Origin: Trebonia sp963777905
GTDB lineage: Bacteria > Actinomycetota > Actinomycetes > Streptosporangiales > Streptosporangiaceae
Length of the DNA stretch: 64,000 bases
Assembly (NCBI GenBank): GCA_963777905.1
Contig: CAVZSM010000007.1
Location: 26,336-90,335, forward strand
Reading direction: 5' to 3'
The notes below the pieces were generated by a model. That model was given only the letters and a program-made list of their open reading frames with translations, searched no databases and had not been told where the DNA came from. Made by a program: the position numbers and the translations under genes. Below are positions 31,696 to 38,909 of this stretch, one piece after another (within the stretch, counting starts at the first letter, position 1; each line of letters opens with the position of its first letter).

Positions 31696-32744
31696 GGAAC
31701 CGTTCCAGCTACCGAGACGAGGATGACGTCCGGGTCCGCGCGGGCCGCGGCTCCCGGCCGCGGACCCGTCGCCGCCCAGCGCACGAAGGCGCCACTGAGG
31801 CGTTCGTCGTCAACGTGGACCGGGGCAGGTACGGCTGCCTGATCGACGACGGCGACGCCGGCGACACCGGCACCCCCGGCGGCGGCCGGATGGTGACCGC
31901 GATGAAGGCCAGGGAACTCGGCCGCAACTCGGTCGTGGTCGGCGACCGGGTAGCGCTGGCGGGCGACACGTCAGGCGAGCCGGGGATGCTCGCGCGGATC
32001 GTCCGGGTCGAGGAGCGGACCAGCGTGCTGCGCCGGTCTCCCGACGACACCGACCCGCTGGAGCGGATCGTCGTGGCGAACGCGGACCAGATGGTGATCG
32101 TCTGCGCGCTGGCCGACCCGGCGCCCCGGCTCAGGTTCGTGGACCGGTGCCTGGTCGCCGCGTACGACGCGGGCCTTGACCCGCTGCTCGTGCTGACCAA
32201 GTCCGACCTGGCGTCCCCGCGCCGGGTGCGCGCCTTCTACCGGCCGCTCGGCCTGCCGATGGTCAGCACCCGGCAGCCGCTGTCGCCGCAGACCATGACC
32301 CGGCTGCGCCGGGCGCTCGACGGCCGGATCAGCGTGCTGATCGGCCAGTCGGGAGTCGGCAAGTCCACGCTGGTCAACGAGCTCGTGCCGGAGGCGGGCC
32401 GGGCCGTCGGCGTGGTCAACCCGGTGACCGGGCGTGGCCGGCACACGTCGTCTTCCGCGGTGGCGCTGCGGCTCCCGCCGTTCGCGAAGTCCCGGGCCAA
32501 TGATCCCGGCTGGCTGATCGACACCCCCGGCGTACGGAGCTTCGGACTCGGGCACGTCTCGGTCAAGCGCGTGGTGGAGGCCTTCGGTGACCTGGCCGAG
32601 GGCACCGAAGGCTGCCCGCCGGGCTGCGACCACCTGTCCGAGGACTGCGCCCTCGACGCCTGGGCGGCCGAGCACCACGCCGAGGCCCGCCTCGACTCCC
32701 TGCGCCGCCTGCTGCGCAGCCGCGACTCCGCCGACGGATCCTAG
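31659..32744 (+). CDS. rsgA: Ribosome-associated GTPase RsgA
   Basis: 361 residues from GTG at 31659, overlapping aroA by 37 bases. By comparison with related proteins the true start may be CTG at 31692 (LRNRSSYRDEDDVRVR), which has GGGGGGAG in front. It is a circularly permuted GTPase: an OB-fold, then G4 LTKSDL, G1 GQSGVGKSTLVNEL, G2/G3 GRHTSS and DTPG, then a zinc-binding end with GCPPGCDHLSEDCAL. It matures the 30S subunit by testing the decoding centre. Next to aroA, as in mycobacteria. Confidence 0.94.
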   Translation: MVFDGPGGVRHLRNRSSYRDEDDVRVRAGRGSRPRTRRRPAHEGATEAFVVNVDRGRYGCLIDDGDAGDTGTPGGGRMVTAMKARELGRNSVVVGDRVALAGDTSGEPGMLARIVRVEERTSVLRRSPDDTDPLERIVVANADQMVIVCALADPAPRLRFVDRCLVAAYDAGLDPLLVLTKSDLASPRRVRAFYRPLGLPMVSTRQPLSPQTMTRLRRALDGRISVLIGQSGVGKSTLVNELVPEAGRAVGVVNPVTGRGRHTSSSAVALRLPPFAKSRANDPGWLIDTPGVRSFGLGHVSVKRVVEAFGDLAEGTEGCPPGCDHLSEDCALDAWAAEHHAEARLDSLRRLLRSRDSADGS

Positions 32745-33028
32745 CGGACCGGGACGGTGCCGCCGGAACGCCAGTAGGTGCCGTCCGGCGTCCGCGACAT
32801 CAGGTCCTCGTCGATCAGGTAGCGCCTGAGCGTGGCGTGGTCGTCGTACAGAGCCATGAGTATCTCGTTGACCTCGGACTCCGGGTAGCGGCGGCCGGGC
32901 TCGAATGCCTGCGCTACCTGGTCGAGGAGCAGCAGGCGGACCGCGCGCTTGGCAGGCAGCGCCGTGATCCGGCCATCCCTGACGAACGGGCGCAGCCGAT
33001 CGGGAAGATTGCTGAAGGGTGCGTCCAT
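32741..33028 (-). CDS. DUF2087 domain protein
   Basis: 95 residues from ATG at 33028. It carries the DUF2087 pattern: VRDGRITALPAKRAVRLLLL, FEPGRRYPESEVNEILMALY, DDHATLRRYLIDEDLMSR, then a short DGTYWRSGG end. This compact helical domain is often found at the end of transcriptional regulators (ArsR/MarR-like) or alone; it may bind DNA or a partner. No ribosome site is obvious. Its 3' end overlaps the rsgA stop by 4 bases, convergent, and it is divergent from hisN. Confidence 0.83.
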   Translation of the reverse strand: MDAPFSNLPDRLRPFVRDGRITALPAKRAVRLLLLDQVAQAFEPGRRYPESEVNEILMALYDDHATLRRYLIDEDLMSRTPDGTYWRSGGTVPVR

Positions 33029-33118
33029 CGACACGATTATGACGCGGCCGCGCACCGCACCGTGCGGGAAAGCTCCGGCGCTGGTCTCCGGGACGCTATA
33101 GACGGTACCGTTTCGCGG

Positions 33119-33904
33119 GTGGGAAGTTATGGCGATGACCTGCGGTTCGCGCACGTTCTCGCTGATGCCGCCGACGACATCACGACGCGCCGGTTCCGGG
33201 CTCTCGACCTGCGGGTGGAGACCAAGCCTGACCTGACGCCGGTGTCCGACGCCGACCGCGCCACCGAGGATTCGCTGCGGAACGTGCTGCGCAGGGCGCG
33301 GCCGCGGGACGCCGTGCTCGGCGAGGAGTCGGGCCAGACCGGCGTCGGCCCCAGGCGCTGGGTCATCGACCCGATCGACGGCACCAAGAACTACGTCCGC
33401 GGCGTACCGGTGTGGGCGACGCTCATCGGGCTGATGGACGGCCCGGAGGTCGTCGTGGGCGTCGTGTCCGCGCCGGCGCTGAGCCGCCGCTGGTGGGCGG
33501 CAGTCGGCGGCGGGGCGTGGACCGGCCGCAGCCTGACCAAAGCGAGCAGGTGCCAGGTGTCCGGGGTGACCAACCTCGGCGATGCGTCCTTCTCCTACTC
33601 CGGCATCGGCGGCTGGGCGGAGAAAGACCTGCTCGGCGGCTTCATGGGGCTGGCCAAGTCGGTGTGGCGGACCAGGGCCTTCGGCGACTTCTGGTCGCAC
33701 ATGCTGGTCGCCGAGGGGGCGGTGGATGTCTCGGCGGAGCCGGACGTTTCGCTGTGGGATGTCGCCGCGCTCCAGGTCATCGTGGAGGAGGCGGGCGGCC
33801 GGTTCACAGACCTGTCCGGCACGGCGACCCCGGAGGGCGGCAGCGTTGTCTGTACGAACGGCCACCTGCACGACGAGGTTCTCGCACAGCTGACAAAACC
33901 CTGA
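33119..33904 (+). CDS. hisN: Histidinol-phosphatase of the inositol-monophosphatase family
   Basis: 261 residues from GTG at 33119. Metal-binding motifs of the IMPase superfamily are seen: LGEESGQTG near residue 66, WVIDPIDGTKNYVRGVPVWA near 82-101, and SLWDVAALQVIVEEAGGRF near 222. Next to aroA and rsgA in actinobacteria this member is usually HisN, which dephosphorylates L-histidinol phosphate; a broader phosphatase role cannot be ruled out. A start without clear ribosome site suggests a leaderless or weakly led message. Confidence 0.88.
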   Translation: MGSYGDDLRFAHVLADAADDITTRRFRALDLRVETKPDLTPVSDADRATEDSLRNVLRRARPRDAVLGEESGQTGVGPRRWVIDPIDGTKNYVRGVPVWATLIGLMDGPEVVVGVVSAPALSRRWWAAVGGGAWTGRSLTKASRCQVSGVTNLGDASFSYSGIGGWAEKDLLGGFMGLAKSVWRTRAFGDFWSHMLVAEGAVDVSAEPDVSLWDVAALQVIVEEAGGRFTDLSGTATPEGGSVVCTNGHLHDEVLAQLTKP

Positions 33905-34117
33905 CCAGGTTCGGCCCGGGCCTGTTTTCAATAACCGGCTATCGCCAGGATGCCGGCGACTGAACATTCCAGGGCAAATGCGTTACGAACGCGTTTCGCA
34001 AGTCGAGAACGGGTATCACAAGTTCACAAGCTCGCTGCGTGCGTCCTCTAGCTGGACAAATGCAACCAGAGTCGGCGCACGGAACACCGCAAGGTAATCC
34101 CATGGGGGTGATGCGCC

Positions 34118-34621
34118 ATGAAGGTGGCAGACGGAATGTCCGAGCGGGTTCTCATGATCGGCCCCGCGCACACACTTCGAGAGGCCGCCCGCATGATGGC
34201 GGCAAGAAACGTCGGCGCCGCGGTCGTCGTCAACCCCGAACACTCCGGCGTGGGCATCCTCACCGAGCGGGACATCCTCAACTCCGTGGCCGCCGGCGAG
34301 AGCCCCGACACCGAGACCGCGGGACAGCACTGCACGCAGGACCTGGTCTTCGCGTCGCGCGAGTGGACCCTCGAGGACGCCGCGGCGGCGATGGTGCACG
34401 GCGGTTTCCGGCATCTCGTGGTCGTGGAGGGCCATGAGGTCGTCGGCCTGCTGTCGATGCGGGACATCGTCCGCGTCTGGTCATCGGTCCGCGTCCCGGC
34501 CCAGGCCGTCGCGGGCAGGGAAACCGTCGCGAGCGACGAGGCCGTCGCGGGCACCACGCTCTTATACAGCCCTCGCGGCGGAAGAACTCCTCATATACAG
34601 CTACCTTTAAGGAAGTTCTAA
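34118..34621 (+). CDS. Protein with paired CBS domains
   Basis: 167 residues consisting of two CBS units, GPAHTLREAARMMAARNVGA then GVGILTERDIL, and SREWTLEDAAAAMVHGGFRH then HEVVGLLSMRDIVRVW, followed by a ~35-residue tail. A CBS pair binds adenosine nucleotides and acts as an energy or nucleotide sensor. No catalytic domain is attached. Stand-alone CBS proteins in actinobacteria are often part of dormancy or stress regulons, but nothing here proves it. ATG follows GGGGGTGATGCGCC. Confidence 0.9.
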   Translation: MKVADGMSERVLMIGPAHTLREAARMMAARNVGAAVVVNPEHSGVGILTERDILNSVAAGESPDTETAGQHCTQDLVFASREWTLEDAAAAMVHGGFRHLVVVEGHEVVGLLSMRDIVRVWSSVRVPAQAVAGRETVASDEAVAGTTLLYSPRGGRTPHIQLPLRKF

Positions 34622-34762
34622 CCGAGCTCGCATGAAAATGACGAAGAATTCTAAATACGGGGCGAGCGTACCTATCTCCCCGTCTTTGAGCGCCAGGCGG
34701 CGAGTTCCCGCTCCAGCCGCCCGGCCGGTGCCCGGACGGTTTCCCCGGCTGTCCGGGCGCCC

Positions 34763-34813
34763 GCGGCGCCCGGCCTGGATTTACTTTCCCCCGTCCACCA
34801 GGCCGGGCGCCGC
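34763..34813 (+). terminator. Perfect 16-bp stem-loop before the unknown cassette
   Basis: GCGGCGCCCGGCCTGG at 34763-34778 and its exact complement at 34798-34813 enclose a 19-base AT-richer loop. It lies 142 bases after the CBS gene and ends 23 bases before the start of the next gene. It could be the CBS terminator or a regulatory structure of the cassette. Confidence 0.6.
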
Positions 34814-34836
34814 CCTTTCGCCCTTACCTTTAAAGC

Positions 34837-36237
34837 GTGCACAGCGCACGCACGCCGCCCGCCGGCGGGCATCGCCAAGGGTCATACGCGGATCGCGCCG
34901 AAACGTACCTCAGGCTGCTCGCCGAGACCGCGCTGCGCCCGGCCGCCAACGGGGACACCAGCCGTGTTCGCCGCGCCGCCGAGGCACTCACCGACGCTGG
35001 GGTGCTCAGTGACCAGACGGCCGCGGAGATCCTGGCGGACGTCCAGCTGGCGCTGCGGTTGCGGGGCAGGCGGCAGACGGCAGGCGCGGGGTCCCGGCTG
35101 CGCAAGCTGCGGGGCTTCCAGCCCGCCAGCCCGCTCGGCCAGCCCGGAACCCGGCAGGCGCCCTGGCGGGTCCTGCCGCTCGGCCCGCCGTCCGCGGGCT
35201 CGCGCCTGATGGCACTGATCCGGACCGCCGACCGTGCGCTCGCCCCCGCGGTGCTGCAATTCCCCGCCGCCCCCCTCGAACCGCTGGACACCGAGATCGG
35301 GCCGCTGACCACGCTGACGGCGACCGATGATCTCGGCACCAGCTACCGGATCGGCTTCCCCGACGGCACCTGGGCCGGGTCCACCTGGACCGGGACGATC
35401 TCGCTGCATCCAGCGCCGCCCGCCGCCGCCAGAAGGCTGGAAATCAGCAGCCCGAACGGGCCCGTCCTTCGCGCCAGCCTCTCCGCTGCTCCCGCGGGGC
35501 ACCTGGCGCCAGTGCTGACGCTCGAGCCGGTCGAGGAAAGCCCGGGCGAGCGGGTGCTCACCCGCCGGGCCGAGGCGATGCTCGCGGCGCTCGCACGGGA
35601 GAACCCGGCCGCCCGCGGTGCGCGCCTCCCGCCGGACACCGACGAGCTGGCCGCCATTCTCGAGGGGGCCGGGGTGCTGTCCCCGCTCAGCGCCGCCCCG
35701 GCGCGGCTCGCTACCCTCGCCCAGCTGCTCGGCTTGCCGACGGAACGGCCGGCCAGCGAGATCCCGGCCCGGTGGACGGAGGTCGTCGCCTACTACGGAC
35801 GCAGGCGGCGTCCCGCCCCGGTAGCCGGCACCGCGGCGATCGGAGTTGTGCTCCCCGCGCTCGACGGCGCCCGGTTCGCCGTGGCCGGGCTGCACAGCGG
35901 CGGACCTGGCACCTTCCTGCACGTCGTGGCGGAGGGGCTGCGCCCCGTGCCGCGCCGTCCGCAGCGCGCCTTGTCCTGGGCGGCCGGGTCGCCGGGGGCG
36001 CTCGGGTCGGCATGGGAGGCCGTGCCGGCCGTCGACGCCGGGTTCTCCTGGTGGGTGCGAGACGACGCGGGCGGCTGGCACCTGGGGGCGATCGAGGAAG
36101 TCAACCCAGTCGGCGGCAGGGAGGGGCTGCTCAGGATGGCCCTGCTGCCGCCGCTCGGCCACTGCACAGCTGCGCTGAGCCTGGAGGTCAGCGGGCCGGT
36201 GCAGCAGGTGACGGCGAACCTCCCGGTGCGCTGGTAG
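34837..36237 (+). CDS. Unknown protein A of a three-gene cassette (two beta-sandwich-like repeats)
   Basis: 466 residues from GTG at 34837; TACCTT shortly before the GTG suggests a leaderless start. I do not recognise a named family. Visible parts: an N-terminal helical segment (AETYLRLLAETALR, then RRAAEALTDAGVLSDQTAAE, ~20-75); a beta-rich unit at ~165-225 (TDDLGTSYRIGFPDGTW ... SLHPAPPAAARRLEISSPNG); a second helical part (AAILEGAGVLSPLSAAPARL); and a C-terminal beta unit (WWVRDDAGGWHLGAIEE ... LLPPLGHCTAALSLEVSGP). The two beta units share D-D-x-G-x(2)-aromatic, a PP turn and LE(I/V)xxP, so the protein is internally repeated. No signal peptide or membrane helix. It is a clear paralogue of the next gene. 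Confidence 0.85.
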   Translation: MHSARTPPAGGHRQGSYADRAETYLRLLAETALRPAANGDTSRVRRAAEALTDAGVLSDQTAAEILADVQLALRLRGRRQTAGAGSRLRKLRGFQPASPLGQPGTRQAPWRVLPLGPPSAGSRLMALIRTADRALAPAVLQFPAAPLEPLDTEIGPLTTLTATDDLGTSYRIGFPDGTWAGSTWTGTISLHPAPPAAARRLEISSPNGPVLRASLSAAPAGHLAPVLTLEPVEESPGERVLTRRAEAMLAALARENPAARGARLPPDTDELAAILEGAGVLSPLSAAPARLATLAQLLGLPTERPASEIPARWTEVVAYYGRRRRPAPVAGTAAIGVVLPALDGARFAVAGLHSGGPGTFLHVVAEGLRPVPRRPQRALSWAAGSPGALGSAWEAVPAVDAGFSWWVRDDAGGWHLGAIEEVNPVGGREGLLRMALLPPLGHCTAALSLEVSGPVQQVTANLPVRW

Positions 36238-36270
36238 CGGCGGCCCGGCCGGCTGGGAGACCCTGGAAAC

Positions 36271-37653
36271 GTGGACGCCGAGACGTACCTGCGGAACCTC
36301 GCGGAGTCAGAGCTGCGGCGGTACCGAGACGGCGGCCCGGAGAGCATGCCGGAGGCCACCGAGCGGATGCGGGCGGTGGCGGCGGCGTTTGCCGGGACCG
36401 GGGTACTCGAACCTGCTGTCGCGGACACCGTCCTTGACGAGCTCACGACCGCATTGACAATCCGGTCGCCCCGCGATCCGCGGACGCGCCATAGGGCGCG
36501 GCTGCGGCACGTGCGCCAGAGTCCCCTGAGCGCCAGCACTCCGGCCGGTCCTCACACGGTCTCGGTGACGCCTGCCGGCGCGCTGCTCCAGCTGCGCGCC
36601 GGCGAGACCGACGTGGACGTTTACCTGTTCGCCGCCATCAGCACGCCAGAGCTGGCGTGTCTGAGCGCGGGCGTCCTCAGCCTCCCCAAGGGCTCGCTGC
36701 TCCCCAGGAGCGAGCAGCGGCATGGCCTGCCGTCGCCGTCGCCGCCGCGCCTGCTCTCCGGCTGGGCGCTGCAGGGAGTACCCGGCGACCTGCGCGCGGT
36801 GGACGAAACCGGGCGCTCCTACAACCTCGTCTTCAACGGCGGAGGCGACGGCACGTGGTCAACCGGCCAGTTCAACCTGCTGGCGAACCCGCGCCGCCAG
36901 CCGCCTGGCGCCGCGCAGAACTGGACGTGGCTGGATGTCGGCAATGAGGAGCACTCCGTCCGTATCGACCTGACCGCCAGTTCTTCCTCGCCCGAGGTAA
37001 CGGCGACGCCGAACGGTCTCTGCGCTGGCGAGCAGTTCCTGCGGATCCGCACCGAGGCCGTGTTCGGGAGCGGGTACCACGACATCGGCACCGACCTATC
37101 GGCGCTCGCCGCCATGGTGCCCGCGCTGCGGGCCGTCGGCCTGCTGCCGGAAGACAGCGCGTCCGCACGGCTGGTCGCCGCGCTATGCCGCCGCTACGCG
37201 GTTACCAGGGAAGACGTCACCGACCCGCCAGCCGAGCTGCCCGTCCGCTGGACCGATGTGCTGACCGGGGGCCAGTACGGTGCCGGGCCGGAAGCCGGCG
37301 GAACAAACCCGCCGCCCGCGGCGGCGAGCCTGTCCGTGAGGTTCCCCGAGACCGACGGACTGACGATCGTGCTGTCCGGGCTGCTCACCAGGGGGCAGCG
37401 CACCACCATGACCGGCGCGTTCTTCGGCCCGATCGAGGGCGGTTATCCCGAGGGACCGTGTATCTGGCTGCGGGACGACGACGGTCTGTGGCATGTCGCC
37501 AAGGTGGGCAGCTGGAGCAGCGGCGGTGTCAACGTGTTCAAGGCCGAGGTAGTTCCCCCGGTGCCGCCGTCCGCCGCTGCCGCCGACATCCTGGTCATCA
37601 GCCGCACCGCGGACATGCGCGCCTCCGCTCCGCTCACCTGGTGGACATCATGA
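36271..37653 (+). CDS. Unknown protein B, paralogue of protein A
   Basis: 460 residues from GTG at 36271, 33 bases after gene A, with GGGAGA upstream. It follows the same plan as gene A: DAETYLRNLAESELRR at the start, MRAVAAAFAGTGVLEPAVAD, a beta unit with VDETGRSYNLVFNGGGDGTW and WTWLDVGNEEHSVRIDL, a helical part (AVGLLPEDSASARLVAALCR), LPVRWTDVL, and a C-terminal unit CIWLRDDDGLWHVAKVG with VVPPVPPSAAAADILVISR. Similarity to A is moderate, so the duplication is old and both copies are kept. Predicted cytoplasmic. The stop overlaps the start of gene C (ATGA). Confidence 0.85.
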   Translation: MDAETYLRNLAESELRRYRDGGPESMPEATERMRAVAAAFAGTGVLEPAVADTVLDELTTALTIRSPRDPRTRHRARLRHVRQSPLSASTPAGPHTVSVTPAGALLQLRAGETDVDVYLFAAISTPELACLSAGVLSLPKGSLLPRSEQRHGLPSPSPPRLLSGWALQGVPGDLRAVDETGRSYNLVFNGGGDGTWSTGQFNLLANPRRQPPGAAQNWTWLDVGNEEHSVRIDLTASSSSPEVTATPNGLCAGEQFLRIRTEAVFGSGYHDIGTDLSALAAMVPALRAVGLLPEDSASARLVAALCRRYAVTREDVTDPPAELPVRWTDVLTGGQYGAGPEAGGTNPPPAAASLSVRFPETDGLTIVLSGLLTRGQRTTMTGAFFGPIEGGYPEGPCIWLRDDDGLWHVAKVGSWSSGGVNVFKAEVVPPVPPSAAAADILVISRTADMRASAPLTWWTS

Positions 37654-38570
37654 ACTGGTACGACTCGCTGCCGACGGCGGACACCCGGGTGCCGTGCGGA
37701 TCCGGCTCGCACACCGTGCACTGGGAAGCGGGGCAGCTTACGCTGCCATCGCACCCGGACGCGGAGGCCGAGCTTGTGCTCGCCGCGCTCGGCGGGGACA
37801 AGCCCGCCTGCGTGGCGGTCGCCGAGACCTGGGCCAGGCACACCGCCGACCTCGGGGTCCTCGCCACCGGGCCGCGATGCGTCGCGGACCGGGTGAGCGT
37901 CAGCCGGGAGGAGATCGAGCAGCAGCGCACCGGCCTGCCGCCGGTCCTGAGCTCAGGGGTCTCGGGGATCTCGGTGGCGCGGTCCGGGGCAGTGTCCAGG
38001 CGGGTAACCCGGCCAGGCCTGGGCAGCGGCCTGGCATCGGCACTGTCGTCGGGCATGGCGGAAACCCTGCGCCGCCAGCAGCAGCGGCTGGAGCTGCTCG
38101 AACTGCTCGCGCTCGGCGCCGCCCTCCAGTTCCGGCTGAGCGGAGCGGTGTGCGCGGCATGGGCGGCCCCGGACCGGGCGGACGAGCGGGCCGGCCACCG
38201 CCCCGAACTCGCCGCCGCGCTGACCGGCCGGTTCGCCCCCGCGGCGGAGGAGTGGCTGGGCATCGACCCGGACGCGGTGACCGTCACCCCGCACGAGGGC
38301 CCCGGCTGGGGCTCGGTTGAGCTGACCGGGCAGGCCGAGGGCCGCCGGCTCCGCGCGGCGCTCCCGGTCGGCTGGCTAGCCGACGTATGGGCCTGCGGCC
38401 TGGCCGTGGTCGACGGCCATCTGGTCGTGGCCGTGGAAGAGCCGGGCCACCCGCGCGCGAAGGTCCTGGCTCTGTCCGCCCCCGGCTCGGCCCCAGTCGC
38501 GATCGAGGTCCACGCGACCGCCCCCGGCCCGGCGGGCCTCCCCGCGTGGGAGATAATCTCCCACCCCTAG
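37650..38570 (+). CDS. Unknown protein C of the three-gene cassette
   Basis: 306 residues from ATG at 37650, coupled to gene B. It starts MNWYDSLPTADTRVPCGSGS, continues LPSHPDAEAELVLAALGGDK then CVAVAETWARHTADLGVLAT, has a Ser/Gly/Arg-rich middle (~100-140), a helical stretch (RRQQQRLELLELLALGAALQ) and a C-terminal beta part that includes WACGLAVVDGHLVVAVEEP. I recognise no family, catalytic motif or membrane helix. The end vaguely recalls the beta units of A and B. Its fixed coupling to B argues for joint function, perhaps a complex. Confidence 0.82.
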   Translation: MNWYDSLPTADTRVPCGSGSHTVHWEAGQLTLPSHPDAEAELVLAALGGDKPACVAVAETWARHTADLGVLATGPRCVADRVSVSREEIEQQRTGLPPVLSSGVSGISVARSGAVSRRVTRPGLGSGLASALSSGMAETLRRQQQRLELLELLALGAALQFRLSGAVCAAWAAPDRADERAGHRPELAAALTGRFAPAAEEWLGIDPDAVTVTPHEGPGWGSVELTGQAEGRRLRAALPVGWLADVWACGLAVVDGHLVVAVEEPGHPRAKVLALSAPGSAPVAIEVHATAPGPAGLPAWEIISHP

Positions 38571-38647
38571 TCACACCAGCCTCTCCCGTTCAGACGCCCC
38601 GGTCTCCAGGCCGGCATCCACTGGTCACACCAGCCTCTCCCGTTCAG
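38571..38647 (+). repeat. 23-base direct repeat after the unknown cassette
   Basis: TCACACCAGCCTCTCCCGTT followed by CAG occurs at 38571-38593, directly after the gene C stop, and again at 38625-38647, a 54-base period. The second copy is preceded by CTGG, so it begins with the dyad CTGGT-CAC-ACCAG. Function unknown. Confidence 0.85.
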
Positions 38648-38909
38648 CTTATGCATGAAATGACCACTTTTCAGGTTGAGTGACCGGTCACATCTGGTCA
38701 TATCGTGCACAAAGTGGTCCTAGGTATCCAGGCTCGTAGAGCCAGTGGGGACTGTGGGACTAGTGGGGGCATGACGGACGATGGCCTGCCCCAACGAACG
38801 TGGTCGATGTCCCATCGACCACCAAAGAGTGTCGACGATGTCACATTGACCACGTTCGGGATCGCGTGGCGGGGCGGGCGCCGGGTTCGCGGTTGAGCAG
38901 AATGGGAGC
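38571..38909. promoter_or_regulatory. Repeat- and dyad-rich region upstream of the PolA-like gene
   Basis: 339 bases without a credible gene. It holds a 23-base direct repeat and then seven TGGTC/GACCA pentamers (38622, 38662, 38695, 38715, 38801, 38817, 38848) plus the palindrome GTGACCGGTCAC at 38680-38691. Perfect dyads include GACCACTTT/AAAGTGGTC (38662-38670 with 38711-38719), GTGGTCGATG/CATCGACCAC (38800-38822, 3-base loop) and CGAACGTGGTC/GACCACGTTCG (38795-38805 with 38848-38858). This looks like a multi-site operator. Confidence 0.6.

Noticed and set aside
34837..38570. Prophage or mobile island
   Set aside because: No integrase, transposase, tRNA or att-like ends were found around the cassette, and base composition matches its neighbours. 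The 23-base repeat alone is not enough.
38571..38858. Canonical DasR dre site
   Set aside because: TGGTC/GACCA half-sites are present, but no pair has the 2-base spacing of TGGTC-TA-GACCA, so I do not call a dre.
38705..38896. 63-codon open frame in the dyad-rich region before the polymerase gene
   Set aside because: No ribosome site, no recognisable sequence, and it runs through the palindromes; the region is better read as regulatory.
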